A stretch of 64,000 nucleotides of DNA from DATKJY01 sp964540105 (GCA_964540105.1 CAZILL010000003.1:308098-372097), one strand, 5' to 3'; counted from the first letter of the stretch, positions 35,844 to 44,504 are shown. Numbers and translations are program-made. The notes: a model not told the origin generated them from the sequence alone.

Positions 35844-36458
35844 TCACCCCATCTTACGAATCAGACCGACGACCTTCCCCGCAATCCGAAATTCGCGCGA
35901 CTTGCGACCGACTATGATCGGCTCAAAAGCATCGTTCGCCGGCTGAAGCCGAACGCTTGCGCCATCCGGGAAATATCTCTTCACGGTCGCTTCACCGTTG
36001 ACAATGGCCACCACAACCTCTCCCGCCTGAGCGGTCGACTGTTTACGCACGAGGACAAAGTCACCGTCAAGAATGCCGGCATCATGCATGGAGTCCCCAA
36101 CTACTTTGAGACTGAACGACTCTCCCTTGGGGACAAACGAAAGATCGAGCGCGATCTCTCCTTCGATGTTCTCAATCGCGTCGATCGGCGCGCCCGCCGG
36201 AACCCGCCCAACCAGCGGCACTCGTCCAATCTCGGTCGCCATCGAGCGAGTCAGTTCAAGGCCGCGCGAAATCAGTTTCTCTTTCTTGAGGTACCCCTTT
36301 CTGATCAGGGCGGCCAGATGCGCGCGAACCCCATTTGTGGAGACAATGTCGAAGTGCAGGCCGATCTCACGGATCGTTGGGCTGTGCCCTTTCTCAAGAA
36401 CACGCCGCTCGATGAAATCGAGTATTGCGCGTTGCCTTTCGGTCAGTAGTTCTTTCAT
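35844..36458 (-). CDS. lexA: LexA repressor
   Basis: Represses the SOS regulon until RecA filaments trigger self-cleavage. The 204-residue protein has the winged-helix N-terminus LTERQRAILDFIERRV, the cleavage bond Ala 88-Gly 89 in VGRVPAGAP, catalytic Ser 123 in GDSMHDAGILDGD and Lys 160 in GEATVKRYF. All elements for autoproteolysis are intact. A promoter with an overlapping palindrome lies just upstream. Single gene between tRNA-Thr and an EF-G-like gene. Confidence 0.97.
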   Translation of the reverse strand: MKELLTERQRAILDFIERRVLEKGHSPTIREIGLHFDIVSTNGVRAHLAALIRKGYLKKEKLISRGLELTRSMATEIGRVPLVGRVPAGAPIDAIENIEGEIALDLSFVPKGESFSLKVVGDSMHDAGILDGDFVLVRKQSTAQAGEVVVAIVNGEATVKRYFPDGASVRLQPANDAFEPIIVGRKSREFRIAGKVVGLIRKMG

Positions 36459-36472
36459 AGACTTCCGCTCAT

Positions 36473-36501
36473 AGAATACTGCCCATTTGTACAGGGGTCA
36501 A
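36473..36501 (-). promoter_or_regulatory. lexA: lexA promoter with likely LexA operator in the spacer
   Basis: Minus strand: TTGACC (36501-36496), 17 bases, TATTCT (36478-36473). The spacer contains CTGT-N8-GCAG (36494-36479), one base from the proteobacterial LexA box CTGT-N8-ACAG. Position between -35 and -10 would block RNA polymerase, as in autoregulated lexA genes. Confidence 0.65.
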
Positions 36502-36544
36502 ACAATAATCGCGGGTTGGGAATCACATTCTGACTGGAAACAAG

Positions 36545-36573
36545 AAGAGGGCAGCCAGCCTGGCCACCCTCTT
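36545..36573 (-). terminator. Hairpin terminator after the EF-G-like gene
   Basis: AAGAGGG (36545-36551) and CCCTCTT (36567-36573) pair, with an inner CCAG/CTGG stem; the minus-strand RNA continues CTTGTTTCC. It begins 21 bases past the stop. Confidence 0.7.
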
Positions 36574-36594
36574 GCGTCTTCGAAGAGATGCCAC

Positions 36595-38679
36595 CTAGGC
36601 AGCGGCCTCATGATCGGCCTTCGCCTCAGCGATTACCTTCTGGGCGATTTCGTGCGGGACATCCTCGTAATGCGAGACGTTGACGGTATAAACGCCCTGT
36701 CCCTGGGTCATCGACCTAAGATCGACCGAGTACTGATACAGTTCCGACTGTGGAACCTGCGCTTTGATGCGCTGGTTGCGGCCATCGGGATCCATCCCGG
36801 AGACTTTCCCACGCCGTGACGACAGATCCCCCATGACATCCCCGGTGTATTCGTTCGGAACCAGCACTTCAACGTTGCAGATCGGCTCCATGAGGACCGG
36901 CTTGCACTCCATGAACCCCTCTTTGAACGCCATCAAGCCCGCGATTTTGAACGCCATGTCCGAGGAGTCTACATCATGGTACGAGCCAAAGAACAGCGTA
37001 ACCTTAACATCAACTACCGGCGCACCGGCCAGACCGCCGTGCGCTAATTGCTCGACGACCCCCTTCTCGACCGCGGGAATGAACTTGCCCGGAATGACCC
37101 CGCCTGTGATGGCGTCGACAAACTCAAAGCCAGCGCCTCGGGTATTCGGCTCGATCCGAATATGCACATCGCCGTACTGCCCTCGTCCACCGCTCTGCTT
37201 CTTGTGCTTATACTGCTTCTCTGTTTTGCCACGGACAGTTTCACGGTACGGAATCTTCGGTTTCCCAAGCTCAGCTTCCACCCCGAAACGGTTGTGGAGC
37301 TTTTCCATCAAGACTTCGATATGTGTCGAACCCTGACCGTAAAGGATGAGCTGTTTGAGGGCCGCGTCGGAGACCATCTTGAAGGTCGGGTCTTCTTCCC
37401 GGAGTTTGTGAAGGCCGGTCGCGATCTTTTCATCATCCCCCTTGGCTTTTGTCTTTACCGCCACATCCATGACCGGATTCGGGTATTCGACCGGCGGAAT
37501 CGTGACCCCAAGGTCTTTGTCGGCGAGAGTATTGCCGGTGTGCGTATTCTTGAGTTTCACCAGAACGCCCAAATCCCCGGCGGCGATTCCGTCGACATCA
37601 ATACGATTCTTCCCCTGGAAAGTGTAGACATGCGAGACTCGCTCTGATGTGCTTGTCTTTTGATTGTTGAGATCCATGCCGTTGCGAACTACCCCTGAGA
37701 AACAGCGGAAGAACGACATGTCACCCAGATGCCCTTCCGAAGTCGTCTTGAACACGTAGGCCACGGTCTTTCCCGACGAGTCGCAAGGGATGGTCAACTT
37801 GTCCTCTTTGCCCGTCTTCACCACTTGTACCGGTGACATCTGGTTCGGGGACGGAAGATACTCACAAATGAAATCGAGCATATGGACGGCGCCAATATTA
37901 CGGCTGGCCGACCCACACAAGATCGGATAGAGCGTTCCTTTGACAATTCCGGCACGTAATCCCTTCATGAAATCCGCGTCGGTGAGAGTCCCATCGGCGA
38001 AGAATTTCTCAAGCAAAGCGTCGTCTGATTCCGCGGCGACCTCCACCAGACTTTCCCTCTCGGCCTGCGCTTCGTCTTTGAGGTTAGCCGGAATCTCTGA
38101 TTCGGTCGCCTTGCCGTTGGCGTCGAAGGTGTAGGCCTTCATGTGGAGCAAGTCGATGAGCCCCTTGAAGCTGTCGGCCTCGCCAATAGGGATTTGCACC
38201 GCAACAGATTGTTTGCCGAACGCGTTCTTGATCGAATCAAGTGTGTTTCCCCACTTTACGTTTTCCTTTTCCATCTTATTGACAAAAAAGAAACGGGCCA
38301 ATCCGCTTTCCGGTATTGCCCGCCACTGAAGCTGAGTCCCGATTTCCACGCCCGACAAGGCGTCGATTACAATCCCGACTGTATCCGCCACTTTCGCGCC
38401 CGCGAGGAGTTCCCCCATGAAGTCGGTGTGACCGGGACAGTCGATGAGATTCAATTTGATGTCTTGCCGGGTGCAAGCCAGAAGCTTGACTGAGATTGAG
38501 GTTTTCCGGCTGATCTCCGACTCGGTGTAGTCCAGAAGCGACGTGCCGTCGTCAACCCGACCTATTCTGTTGTTGAGTCCTGTCGCAAAGGCTACCGCAT
38601 CGGCAAGGCTTGTCTTTCCACAGCCCCGTTGGCCTGCCAAACAGACATTTCGTATCTTCTCAGTCGAAAACTCTTTCAC
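36595..38679 (-). CDS. Elongation factor G-like GTPase (EF-G-2 type)
   Basis: A 694-residue translational GTPase with EF-G domains I-V. G1 is GQRGCGKTS instead of GHVDAGKTT, G3 is DCPGH and G4 is NKME instead of NKMD. Domain IV (KHKKQSGGRGQYGDVHIRIE; DAITGGVIPGKFIPAVEKG) and the C-terminal SHYEDVP are conserved. These variants, and RVDDGTSLLDYTESE after the P-loop, match the second EF-G paralogue known from Thermus and other phyla rather than the canonical FusA. Its role beside canonical EF-G is not settled. The gene is alone, with a terminator and the lexA promoter downstream. Confidence 0.88.
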   Translation of the reverse strand: MKEFSTEKIRNVCLAGQRGCGKTSLADAVAFATGLNNRIGRVDDGTSLLDYTESEISRKTSISVKLLACTRQDIKLNLIDCPGHTDFMGELLAGAKVADTVGIVIDALSGVEIGTQLQWRAIPESGLARFFFVNKMEKENVKWGNTLDSIKNAFGKQSVAVQIPIGEADSFKGLIDLLHMKAYTFDANGKATESEIPANLKDEAQAERESLVEVAAESDDALLEKFFADGTLTDADFMKGLRAGIVKGTLYPILCGSASRNIGAVHMLDFICEYLPSPNQMSPVQVVKTGKEDKLTIPCDSSGKTVAYVFKTTSEGHLGDMSFFRCFSGVVRNGMDLNNQKTSTSERVSHVYTFQGKNRIDVDGIAAGDLGVLVKLKNTHTGNTLADKDLGVTIPPVEYPNPVMDVAVKTKAKGDDEKIATGLHKLREEDPTFKMVSDAALKQLILYGQGSTHIEVLMEKLHNRFGVEAELGKPKIPYRETVRGKTEKQYKHKKQSGGRGQYGDVHIRIEPNTRGAGFEFVDAITGGVIPGKFIPAVEKGVVEQLAHGGLAGAPVVDVKVTLFFGSYHDVDSSDMAFKIAGLMAFKEGFMECKPVLMEPICNVEVLVPNEYTGDVMGDLSSRRGKVSGMDPDGRNQRIKAQVPQSELYQYSVDLRSMTQGQGVYTVNVSHYEDVPHEIAQKVIAEAKADHEAAA

Positions 38680-38848
38680 CCGAAAACCTCCACAATCTAT
38701 TGCGGCCCAACAGCCGCGTGTGACGTACGAACTTCACTTTCAGGATTTGGATAATACCTGAATCTGTCTTCCCTGTCAAACCCTTTTCCGCAGCCAAACT
38801 CCCCAATACGAGAGGTTTTGCTCCACGACACCACCGGCAGCGGGCGAC

Positions 38849-38879
38849 AAAAAAACCCGCCCTGCAGTCAGGCGGGTTT
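38849..38879 (-). terminator. Rho-independent terminator of the YceI gene
   Basis: On the minus strand AAACCCGCC, a 9-nt loop, GGCGGGTTT, then a run of seven T (38855-38849). It starts 30 bases after the YceI stop. Confidence 0.93.
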
Positions 38880-38908
38880 CACTCGAGACAAGTGACAAAG
38901 GAGCGCTG

Positions 38909-39505
38909 TTACTGCTTGGCTTTGGTAGCCTCGATATCGATCTTGACTGTGACGTCATTCCCGAGGGCTAATCCCCCGTTGTCAAGAATCTGCCCATAGG
39001 TGATCTTGAAGTCCTGGCGATTAATGACCGTCTCAGCGCTGAATCCGGCTTTCGAGCCACCCATCTTCTCCGACGTGAAGGTGCCGTTGAAAACACAGTT
39101 GAACGTGACTTCCTTCGTCACCCCCTTCATTGTGAAATCGCCGACCAGCTTGAACGCCTGACCTTCACCGGGGATAACTTTCTTCGACTTGAAGGTTATT
39201 GTGGGAAAACTGTCGGCGGCGAAGAAATCCGGTGACTTGAGGTGGCCATCGCGCTTTTCCTGGGCGGTGCTGATAGAGGCGACCTGGATAGTCATCTCCG
39301 CACTACCCTTGGAGACATCCTTGCCATCGAAATCGATGGTTCCTGCAAAATCCTTGAAGTTTCCGCGCACGGTCGAGATGACCAGATGCTTGATCTCGAA
39401 ACCCACGTACGAGTGCGCGTTGTCGATCTTCCAGACCTCTGCTTGCGAGACCGACATGGATACCGCGAGAGTCATGGCCACGGACAAGAGAATTCTTTTG
39501 AGCAT
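38909..39505 (-). CDS. YceI-family periplasmic protein
   Basis: A 198-residue exported lipocalin-like protein; the signal peptide ends near residue 22 (SVSQAEVW) and the body has the YceI start WKIDNAHSYVGFEIKHLVIS, LKSPDFFAADSFPTITF and DFTMKGVTKEVTFN. YceI proteins bind isoprenoid quinone-like lipids in their barrel. Ends in a strong terminator; transcribed alone. Confidence 0.94.
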   Translation of the reverse strand: MLKRILLSVAMTLAVSMSVSQAEVWKIDNAHSYVGFEIKHLVISTVRGNFKDFAGTIDFDGKDVSKGSAEMTIQVASISTAQEKRDGHLKSPDFFAADSFPTITFKSKKVIPGEGQAFKLVGDFTMKGVTKEVTFNCVFNGTFTSEKMGGSKAGFSAETVINRQDFKITYGQILDNGGLALGNDVTVKIDIEATKAKQ

Positions 39506-39602
39506 GCATTTCCTCCTCTGCTCAGTCTACGTTCGTTTGGTTTTTTCGTTAAACAAGGCCGCTCCCCGAAGGTTCCCGAATTGACTACATAGGTCCATGT
39601 CC

Positions 39603-40181
39603 CTATGGCAGACTTTGGCGCTGGCGGACCGCCTCGAACAAGCACACTCCCGCCGCTACCGACACATTCAGGCTCTCCACAGAGCCGAGCATCGGGATTC
39701 GGATGAGGAGGTCGCAGTTTTCCCGGGTCAGACGTCTCAACCCGCTCCCCTCGAATCCCATCACCAAAGCCATGGGTCCAGTGAGTTCGGTTTCGTAGAG
39801 TGAACGTGACGCCTCGTCAGCAGTCCCGACCATCCAGATTCCTTTGGCTTTGAGATGCCCCATGGTGCGCGCCAGATTGGTGACTTGGGTAAAGGGAACA
39901 TGTTCAGCGGCTCCGCAAGCAGTGCGCCGCACTGTATCCGTCATCGTCACCGATCGATCTTTGGGCACTATAACGCAATGAACACCCGCGGCGTCGGCAG
40001 TGCGAAGGCAGGCGCCGAGATTATGCGGGTCCTGTACGCCGTCGAGAATCAACAGAAACGGCGGACCCGAAAGCGTATCCAGCAAGCTTAGGAGCGCATC
40101 TTCATTGAGGACTTTGCCGGCATCGCGATAGTCCGTGTGACGATGCTGTCGCAATGCCTGTGAACGCGGATTCTGACCCAT
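39603..40181 (-). CDS. SPOUT rRNA methyltransferase, RlmB-like, short N-terminus
   Basis: Predicted to 2'-O-methylate a guanosine of 23S rRNA. The 192-residue protein holds the whole SPOUT catalytic domain with the trefoil-knot motifs DPHNLGACLRTADAAG, ALVMGFEGSGLRRLTRE and IPMLGSVESLNVSVAAGVCL. RlmB is about 245 residues and has an L30e-like RNA-binding N-domain; here only about 40 residues precede the core, and pyrE ends 45 bases upstream, so that domain is missing. The core looks unusually close to gammaproteobacterial RlmB. Whether it is still active on rRNA is open. Confidence 0.85.
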   Translation of the reverse strand: MGQNPRSQALRQHRHTDYRDAGKVLNEDALLSLLDTLSGPPFLLILDGVQDPHNLGACLRTADAAGVHCVIVPKDRSVTMTDTVRRTACGAAEHVPFTQVTNLARTMGHLKAKGIWMVGTADEASRSLYETELTGPMALVMGFEGSGLRRLTRENCDLLIRIPMLGSVESLNVSVAAGVCLFEAVRQRQSLP

Positions 40182-40226
40182 GTATCGAATATACCCTGCG
40201 CAAAACTGAAGTGCGAGCGCGCCAAC

Positions 40227-40799
40227 CTACTGTTTACGGCTTCCCCTTTGCGTGAACGGCTCTCCTTGCTCGCAGAGTGGACAGGCAGAGGGCTCCCAGC
40301 TTACGGCGTTGACTGAGGCCAGCGAGCGAACCGGGTAGTCGAATTTCACAGTCCCTCCGGAACGGTCGAGCAAGAGCCCGATCCCCACGATTCTCGCTTT
40401 GTAAGATTCCACAAGGCTGATTACTTCTTCGACCGACTTCCCGGTCGTCAAGACGTCGTCGACGATCAGGACGTTTTGTGACGGGTCCAGGGAAAAGCCC
40501 CGTTTGAAAATGCGCCCGCTCTCCCCCTGCTCAGCATAGATCGATTCGATTCCAAGGTATCGAGCCACTTCATAGGCAATGATCACACCCCCCGTCGTCG
40601 GTCCCACGACTGTAACCGCTCCAGAGTCGCGAAATGAGTCGGCCATCGCTTCGCAGATCTTCGTACACATAGCAGGGTTCTTCAGAAGCGTGAATTTTTC
40701 GTAGTAGACATCCGAGTGCCGTCCCGAAGTCAACAAAAAGTGCCCGGTCAGCAACGCCTGCGACTCCTTGAACAGCTTCAACACCTGATCCTGATTCAT
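40227..40799 (-). CDS. pyrE: Orotate phosphoribosyltransferase
   Basis: Joins orotate and PRPP to orotidine 5'-phosphate in pyrimidine synthesis. The 190-residue protein has SGRHSDVYYEKF near the N-terminus, GPTTGGVIIAYEVAR, and the PRPP loop VLIVDDVLTTGKSV. A cysteine pair CPLCEQGEP at the C-terminus is also typical of this bacterial/archaeal subgroup. Starts one base after the acpS stop, so they are coupled; an RlmB-like gene follows after 45 bases. Confidence 0.94.
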   Translation of the reverse strand: MNQDQVLKLFKESQALLTGHFLLTSGRHSDVYYEKFTLLKNPAMCTKICEAMADSFRDSGAVTVVGPTTGGVIIAYEVARYLGIESIYAEQGESGRIFKRGFSLDPSQNVLIVDDVLTTGKSVEEVISLVESYKARIVGIGLLLDRSGGTVKFDYPVRSLASVNAVSWEPSACPLCEQGEPFTQRGSRKQ

Positions 40800-40800
40800 C

Positions 40801-41172
40801 TCAATCCTCCGTAATTGTCACGACCGCCACCGCTGATGTGCGATCATGTGCGATTGACACTAACAAACGCAGATTCGTTAGCAGCGGGGCGAAGTTTCCG
40901 GCAACATGAACCTGTGGTACTCCCCATTCATCTGGCAGAAGCTCGATTGTCGTCCACGGAGGGCGGGCGCTCAGGAACCGCCCGAGCGCCTTCACGACCG
41001 CCTCTTTCGCCGCAAAACGTCCAGCCAGAAACGCAAACTTATCGATTCGCCGGTCAAAGATCTTTCGCTCATCGAGACTCAGCACGCGCCCAATAAACCG
41101 CTCCCCAAACCTCTCTACAGTCCTTCGAATGCGGTCGATTTCGATAATGTCTATGCCTATAGCGTCGGCCAC
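40801..41172 (-). CDS. acpS: Holo-[acyl-carrier-protein] synthase
   Basis: Moves 4'-phosphopantetheine from CoA to the serine of acyl carrier protein. A 123-residue single-domain enzyme of the AcpS type with GIDIIEIDRI (metal-binding Asp), LAGRFAAKEAVVKALG (metal-binding Glu) and a C-terminal VSIAHDRTSAVAVV. Length is normal. First gene of the acpS-pyrE-rlmB-like run. Confidence 0.95.
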   Translation of the reverse strand: MADAIGIDIIEIDRIRRTVERFGERFIGRVLSLDERKIFDRRIDKFAFLAGRFAAKEAVVKALGRFLSARPPWTTIELLPDEWGVPQVHVAGNFAPLLTNLRLLVSIAHDRTSAVAVVTITED

Positions 41173-41246
41173 AACTCACCTGATATTCAACATTCGAGTG
41201 GAAACTACAACACTCCGTTGCACGGCGCAATGCTGAAAGAAATCTC

Positions 41247-41275
41247 TTGCCTTGGTTCTTAAAACAAGTTATTCT
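41247..41275 (+). promoter_or_regulatory. Promoter for the 40-codon gene
   Basis: TTGCCT (41247-41252), 17 bases, TATTCT (41270-41275) on the plus strand, placing transcription start near 41282, just before a ribosome site and small open frame. Confidence 0.55.
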
Positions 41276-41305
41276 GTAAGTAGAATTACGGAGAGAGACC
41301 GACAT

Positions 41306-41428
41306 TTGAAAATCTCTAACACTCCACTTATGAAGGTTGTCTCTTCTCTGCTGAGTGCACGCCGAGACCCGTCCAAGGATGGTAGCGAAAACAAGACGCA
41401 GGAAGCGGCTTTAAGGCCTTTAACGTAA
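41306..41428 (+). CDS. Candidate small protein (40 aa), not previously recognised
   Basis: TTG at 41306 starts 40 codons ending at TAA 41426-41428. GGAGAGAG is 8 bases upstream, a TTGCCT-17-TATTCT promoter precedes it and a strong hairpin follows at 41473-41508, so the stretch has every element of a short transcription unit. The product begins MKISNTPLMKVVSSLLSARR and ends in a Lys/Glu/Gln-rich tail; it would be a basic amphipathic helix plus disordered end. It is not recognised. The alternative is a non-coding RNA of about 220 nt from the same promoter. Confidence 0.5.
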   Translation: MKISNTPLMKVVSSLLSARRDPSKDGSENKTQEAALRPLT

Positions 41429-41472
41429 GTTCGCTGGAGTTTTTTCAAATCTTCTCTCTCTCTCCAAAAACG

Positions 41473-41508
41473 AAGCCCCGATCTTTACAGAACGGGGCTT
41501 TTCCTTTA
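41473..41508 (+). terminator. Rho-independent terminator, possibly two-way
   Basis: AAGCCCCG (41473-41480) and CGGGGCTT (41493-41500) pair around 12 bases, followed by TTCCTTT on the plus strand; the minus strand has TTCGTTTTT after the stem, so it can also end the Roadblock gene transcript. Confidence 0.88.
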
Positions 41509-41524
41509 TCGCGGACGCACTGTT

Positions 41525-42232
41525 CTAAGCGTGTGAATTCAATGCGCCTCTTAACGCCTGCTCGTATTTCGTGTGTGGATCGACTCGCCGCACGACAACA
41601 AAGTAGCAGGCTGTTCCTGACGACAGGAGGTACAGGCGATCTCGCTCCACTTCATAAACCCCCATCGCTCTCGTAATCCCGACGCCGGGTCCCCGATCAA
41701 AGAGCTCCAGCAATTCATACAGATTCCGAAACACTCCACCAAAAGCCTTTCGAAACTGTTCCGACACCTCACCGGCGATGAAGGTTCCGTCGTTGTCTAC
41801 GCGAAACACGTTCTGGACTCCCGGGATCCCAGACAACTTTTCGTGAAGCGCCTGACGTTTTGTTTTCACGGGAGCATCTGGCTCAGACACGTTCGATCGC
41901 TCTTCTGTATTCGCCGGCATAAGGGCACCGGCCGACCCGGGCGCAAAGGAGTCGCTCTCGATTATCGCCACTACTTCCGTGTGCTGACGCAGAAGGTGAG
42001 CCTGGACGCGTTTCTGCTCTTCCTGTGAATTGACCGGATTCTCCAGGGTACGTTCCACTTTATGAATCATGCGCCCGCTCTGCGAAATCGACGTCGTTAT
42101 CCTGGGGTTCGGTCGGGGCGCATATTCAGTCTGGACCTGAATGGCCAGGTCCTTCTTCTTCACTAAAGAGGTTCGGCCGACTGGAATGTAATCGTTCATG
42201 GACATACTATCACTATTCGGGTCTGTTTGCAC
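41525..42232 (-). CDS. Roadblock/LC7-like domain protein
   Basis: A 235-residue cytosolic protein. Residues 1-110 are low in structure (Arg/Pro/Thr-rich, NPRITTSISQSGRMIHKVER). Residues about 125-230 resemble a Roadblock/LC7 fold: GIPGVQNVFRVDNDGTFIAG then RNLYELLELFDRG and VGITRAMGVYEVERDRLYLL. Such proteins usually partner with small GTPases (MglB type) or dimerise as scaffolds; no GTPase gene is adjacent. Start GTG at 42232; internal ATG codons at 42205 and 42199 are alternatives, none with a clear ribosome site. Lies 25 bases after nrdJ and may be in its transcript. Confidence 0.65.
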   Translation of the reverse strand: MQTDPNSDSMSMNDYIPVGRTSLVKKKDLAIQVQTEYAPRPNPRITTSISQSGRMIHKVERTLENPVNSQEEQKRVQAHLLRQHTEVVAIIESDSFAPGSAGALMPANTEERSNVSEPDAPVKTKRQALHEKLSGIPGVQNVFRVDNDGTFIAGEVSEQFRKAFGGVFRNLYELLELFDRGPGVGITRAMGVYEVERDRLYLLSSGTACYFVVVRRVDPHTKYEQALRGALNSHA

Positions 42233-42257
42233 CCGTATTCGAAGATTATCGGTCGAA

Positions 42258-44504
42258 TCAGCAGTTTGAATAACCGCACGAAGGGCAATGGGAGCAGCCC
42301 GAACTTATAGTCATCCCTGACGAGCATTCCGGGCAGACTTCCAATTCCGCCGCTGGCCTTTCCGCCGAATCCTCCTGCCCTCCAAAGTGTCTGTTCAAAA
42401 CTTGAGCAATGGCGTCGGGGATGGAGAAGACACGCGCACCCTCAGAGAAAACTTGATTGGACCCTCCGATTCCTCTGAGTTGGCGAATCACTTGCCGGAT
42501 CGGAACCTTGGACCGAAGAGCCAACGAGATCAGGCGACAGATCGCCTCGCTATCCGCCATCGTTGTATACCCTGACCTTCCAATATGCGCAAAGACCTCA
42601 AATGGCTCATCGTCGTGCAAATTCACTGTGACATAGAGATTCCCGTAGCCAGTGCGGATCTTTTCAGTGAAACCGGTGAGGATCGCCGGGCGCATCTCGA
42701 CTTCCCGCGTCGATTCCGCCCGCACAGGCTTCTCGCCGTTCACCGAGAGCACCTGATTCGGGCGAGAATTGTCGCGATATATTGTGACCCCTTTGCAGGA
42801 CATGCGATATGCGAGTTCATACGCCAGCCGAACATCCTCGCGGGTCGCGGATTCCGGGAAGTTGATCGTCTTTGAAACCGACGAATCGCAGTGCTGCTGA
42901 AACGCGGCTTGCATACGGACATGTTCTGCGGGTGTGATGTCGGCAGAAGTCAGAAACAGAGCACGAATCGTCTCCGGGACTTCCGGCAGCTCTGCGAGCG
43001 ATCTGACCGACGCGATCTTCTTCATCAATTCGGGGGTGTTGAAACTCTCGGCCCGGGCAATTCTCTCAAAGAGCGGATTGACTTCCAGCATGCGCGTTCC
43101 GTCGAGGACATTCCGCTCATAGGCGATCGCATAGTACGGTTCGATCCCTGAAGAGCATCCGGCGATAATCGATATGGTGCCGGTGGGCGCGACCGTTGTG
43201 ACTGTCGCGTTGCGGTACGTGACGCCCTCTTCGCGATAAACCGATCCTTCCCAATTCGGAAAACGACCGCGCGACTTGGCTAATTCCGACGATTCATTGC
43301 GAGCTTCGGCCTCCACAAACGCCATGACTCGCTCGGCCAGCGAGAACGCTGACTCATGATTGTACGGAACACGCAGTTCAATCAGGGCGTCGGCCCATCC
43401 CATTACTCCGAGACCCACCCGTCTATTCTTCTTTGTCTGCGACTCGATCTGTGGAAGTGGATACTTGTTAACATCAATCACATTGTCAAGAAAGTGCACG
43501 CCGCTATGAACAATCTCCGCCATGCGATTCCAGTCGATTCCTTCCTCAGGTGCGGAAGGCGTGTAGTTGACAGGCAGTGGTTTCCTCACGAAGGCGCCGA
43601 GATTGATGGAACCGAGGTTGCAGGAATCGTACGGAGGCAGAGGCTGTTCGCCGCAAGGGTTGGTAGCTTCGATAATTTCTGAAGGGGAGGTGGGATTCAT
43701 CCGGTTCATCCGGTCGAGGAAAACGACACCGGGTTCCCCGGTCTTCCACGCCTGGTCCACGATCTTATCGAACACCGATCGGGCCTCGAGAGATATTTCT
43801 TTCCCCTCGCGGACGTAGGTCTTGCCCGTGCGCGGGTCGACAAGCGAATAGCTCTCTCCGGAGGTTACTGCTTCCATAAACCGATCCGTAATCCCCACTG
43901 AGATGTTGAAATTCGTTATTTCGCTCGTATCCGCTTTGCAAGTAACAAACTCGAGAATATCCGGATGGTCCACGCGAAGCACACCCATGTTTGCGCCTCT
44001 TCGAGTTCCGCCTTGTTTGACGGCTTCCGTTGAGGCGTTGTACACTTTCATGAATGAGACCGGACCGGAGGCCACGCCCGATGTTGACGCGACCATGGAG
44101 TTTCGGGGACGAAGTCGGGAAAAGGAGAAGCCGGTACCGCCCCCGGTCTTATGGATGATCGCCGCGTGTTTGTTGGTCTCGAAAATCTCCTCCATCGAGT
44201 CCCCTACCGGCAATACGAAGCAGGCCGATAGTTGGCCGAGCGGACGTCCGGCATTCATCAACGTTGGAGAGTTGGGGAGAAAATCCAGCCGAGCCATCAT
44301 CGCAAAGAACTGTCCGGCCACGCGCTCGACCTCTGCTTCGTCGGCACCGTAGTTTCGATCGGCTCCGGCCACAAAGCGCGCTACACGAATGAACAGCTCG
44401 CGAGGCGTCTCGATGACCCGTCCCTCTTTGTCCTTGAGCAGATATCGACGTTGGAGAACGGTCAGGGCATTCTGACTAAGCGCTATGTTTACTTCCCGCC
44501 ACAT
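42258..44504 (-). CDS. nrdJ: Adenosylcobalamin-dependent ribonucleotide reductase (class II)
   Basis: Reduces ribonucleotides to deoxyribonucleotides using a B12 radical, without oxygen need. The 748-residue protein starts with no ATP-cone domain; the active-site segments are SACFVLPV, HKTGGGTGFSFSRLR, NPCGEQPLPPYDSCNLGSIN (catalytic Cys and Glu) and APTGTISIIAGCSSGIEP. The C-terminus CPECSSG...CSHCPSCGYSNC is the zinc/redox-relay tail. Length is normal for NrdJ. AAGGA lies before the ATG. No nrdAB or nrdDG in the window. Confidence 0.95.
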   Translation of the reverse strand: MWREVNIALSQNALTVLQRRYLLKDKEGRVIETPRELFIRVARFVAGADRNYGADEAEVERVAGQFFAMMARLDFLPNSPTLMNAGRPLGQLSACFVLPVGDSMEEIFETNKHAAIIHKTGGGTGFSFSRLRPRNSMVASTSGVASGPVSFMKVYNASTEAVKQGGTRRGANMGVLRVDHPDILEFVTCKADTSEITNFNISVGITDRFMEAVTSGESYSLVDPRTGKTYVREGKEISLEARSVFDKIVDQAWKTGEPGVVFLDRMNRMNPTSPSEIIEATNPCGEQPLPPYDSCNLGSINLGAFVRKPLPVNYTPSAPEEGIDWNRMAEIVHSGVHFLDNVIDVNKYPLPQIESQTKKNRRVGLGVMGWADALIELRVPYNHESAFSLAERVMAFVEAEARNESSELAKSRGRFPNWEGSVYREEGVTYRNATVTTVAPTGTISIIAGCSSGIEPYYAIAYERNVLDGTRMLEVNPLFERIARAESFNTPELMKKIASVRSLAELPEVPETIRALFLTSADITPAEHVRMQAAFQQHCDSSVSKTINFPESATREDVRLAYELAYRMSCKGVTIYRDNSRPNQVLSVNGEKPVRAESTREVEMRPAILTGFTEKIRTGYGNLYVTVNLHDDEPFEVFAHIGRSGYTTMADSEAICRLISLALRSKVPIRQVIRQLRGIGGSNQVFSEGARVFSIPDAIAQVLNRHFGGQEDSAERPAAELEVCPECSSGMTISSGCSHCPSCGYSNC

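Noticed and set aside
35631..36449. 272-codon plus-strand frame across tRNA-Thr and lexA
   Set aside because: Antisense to both; no ribosome site.
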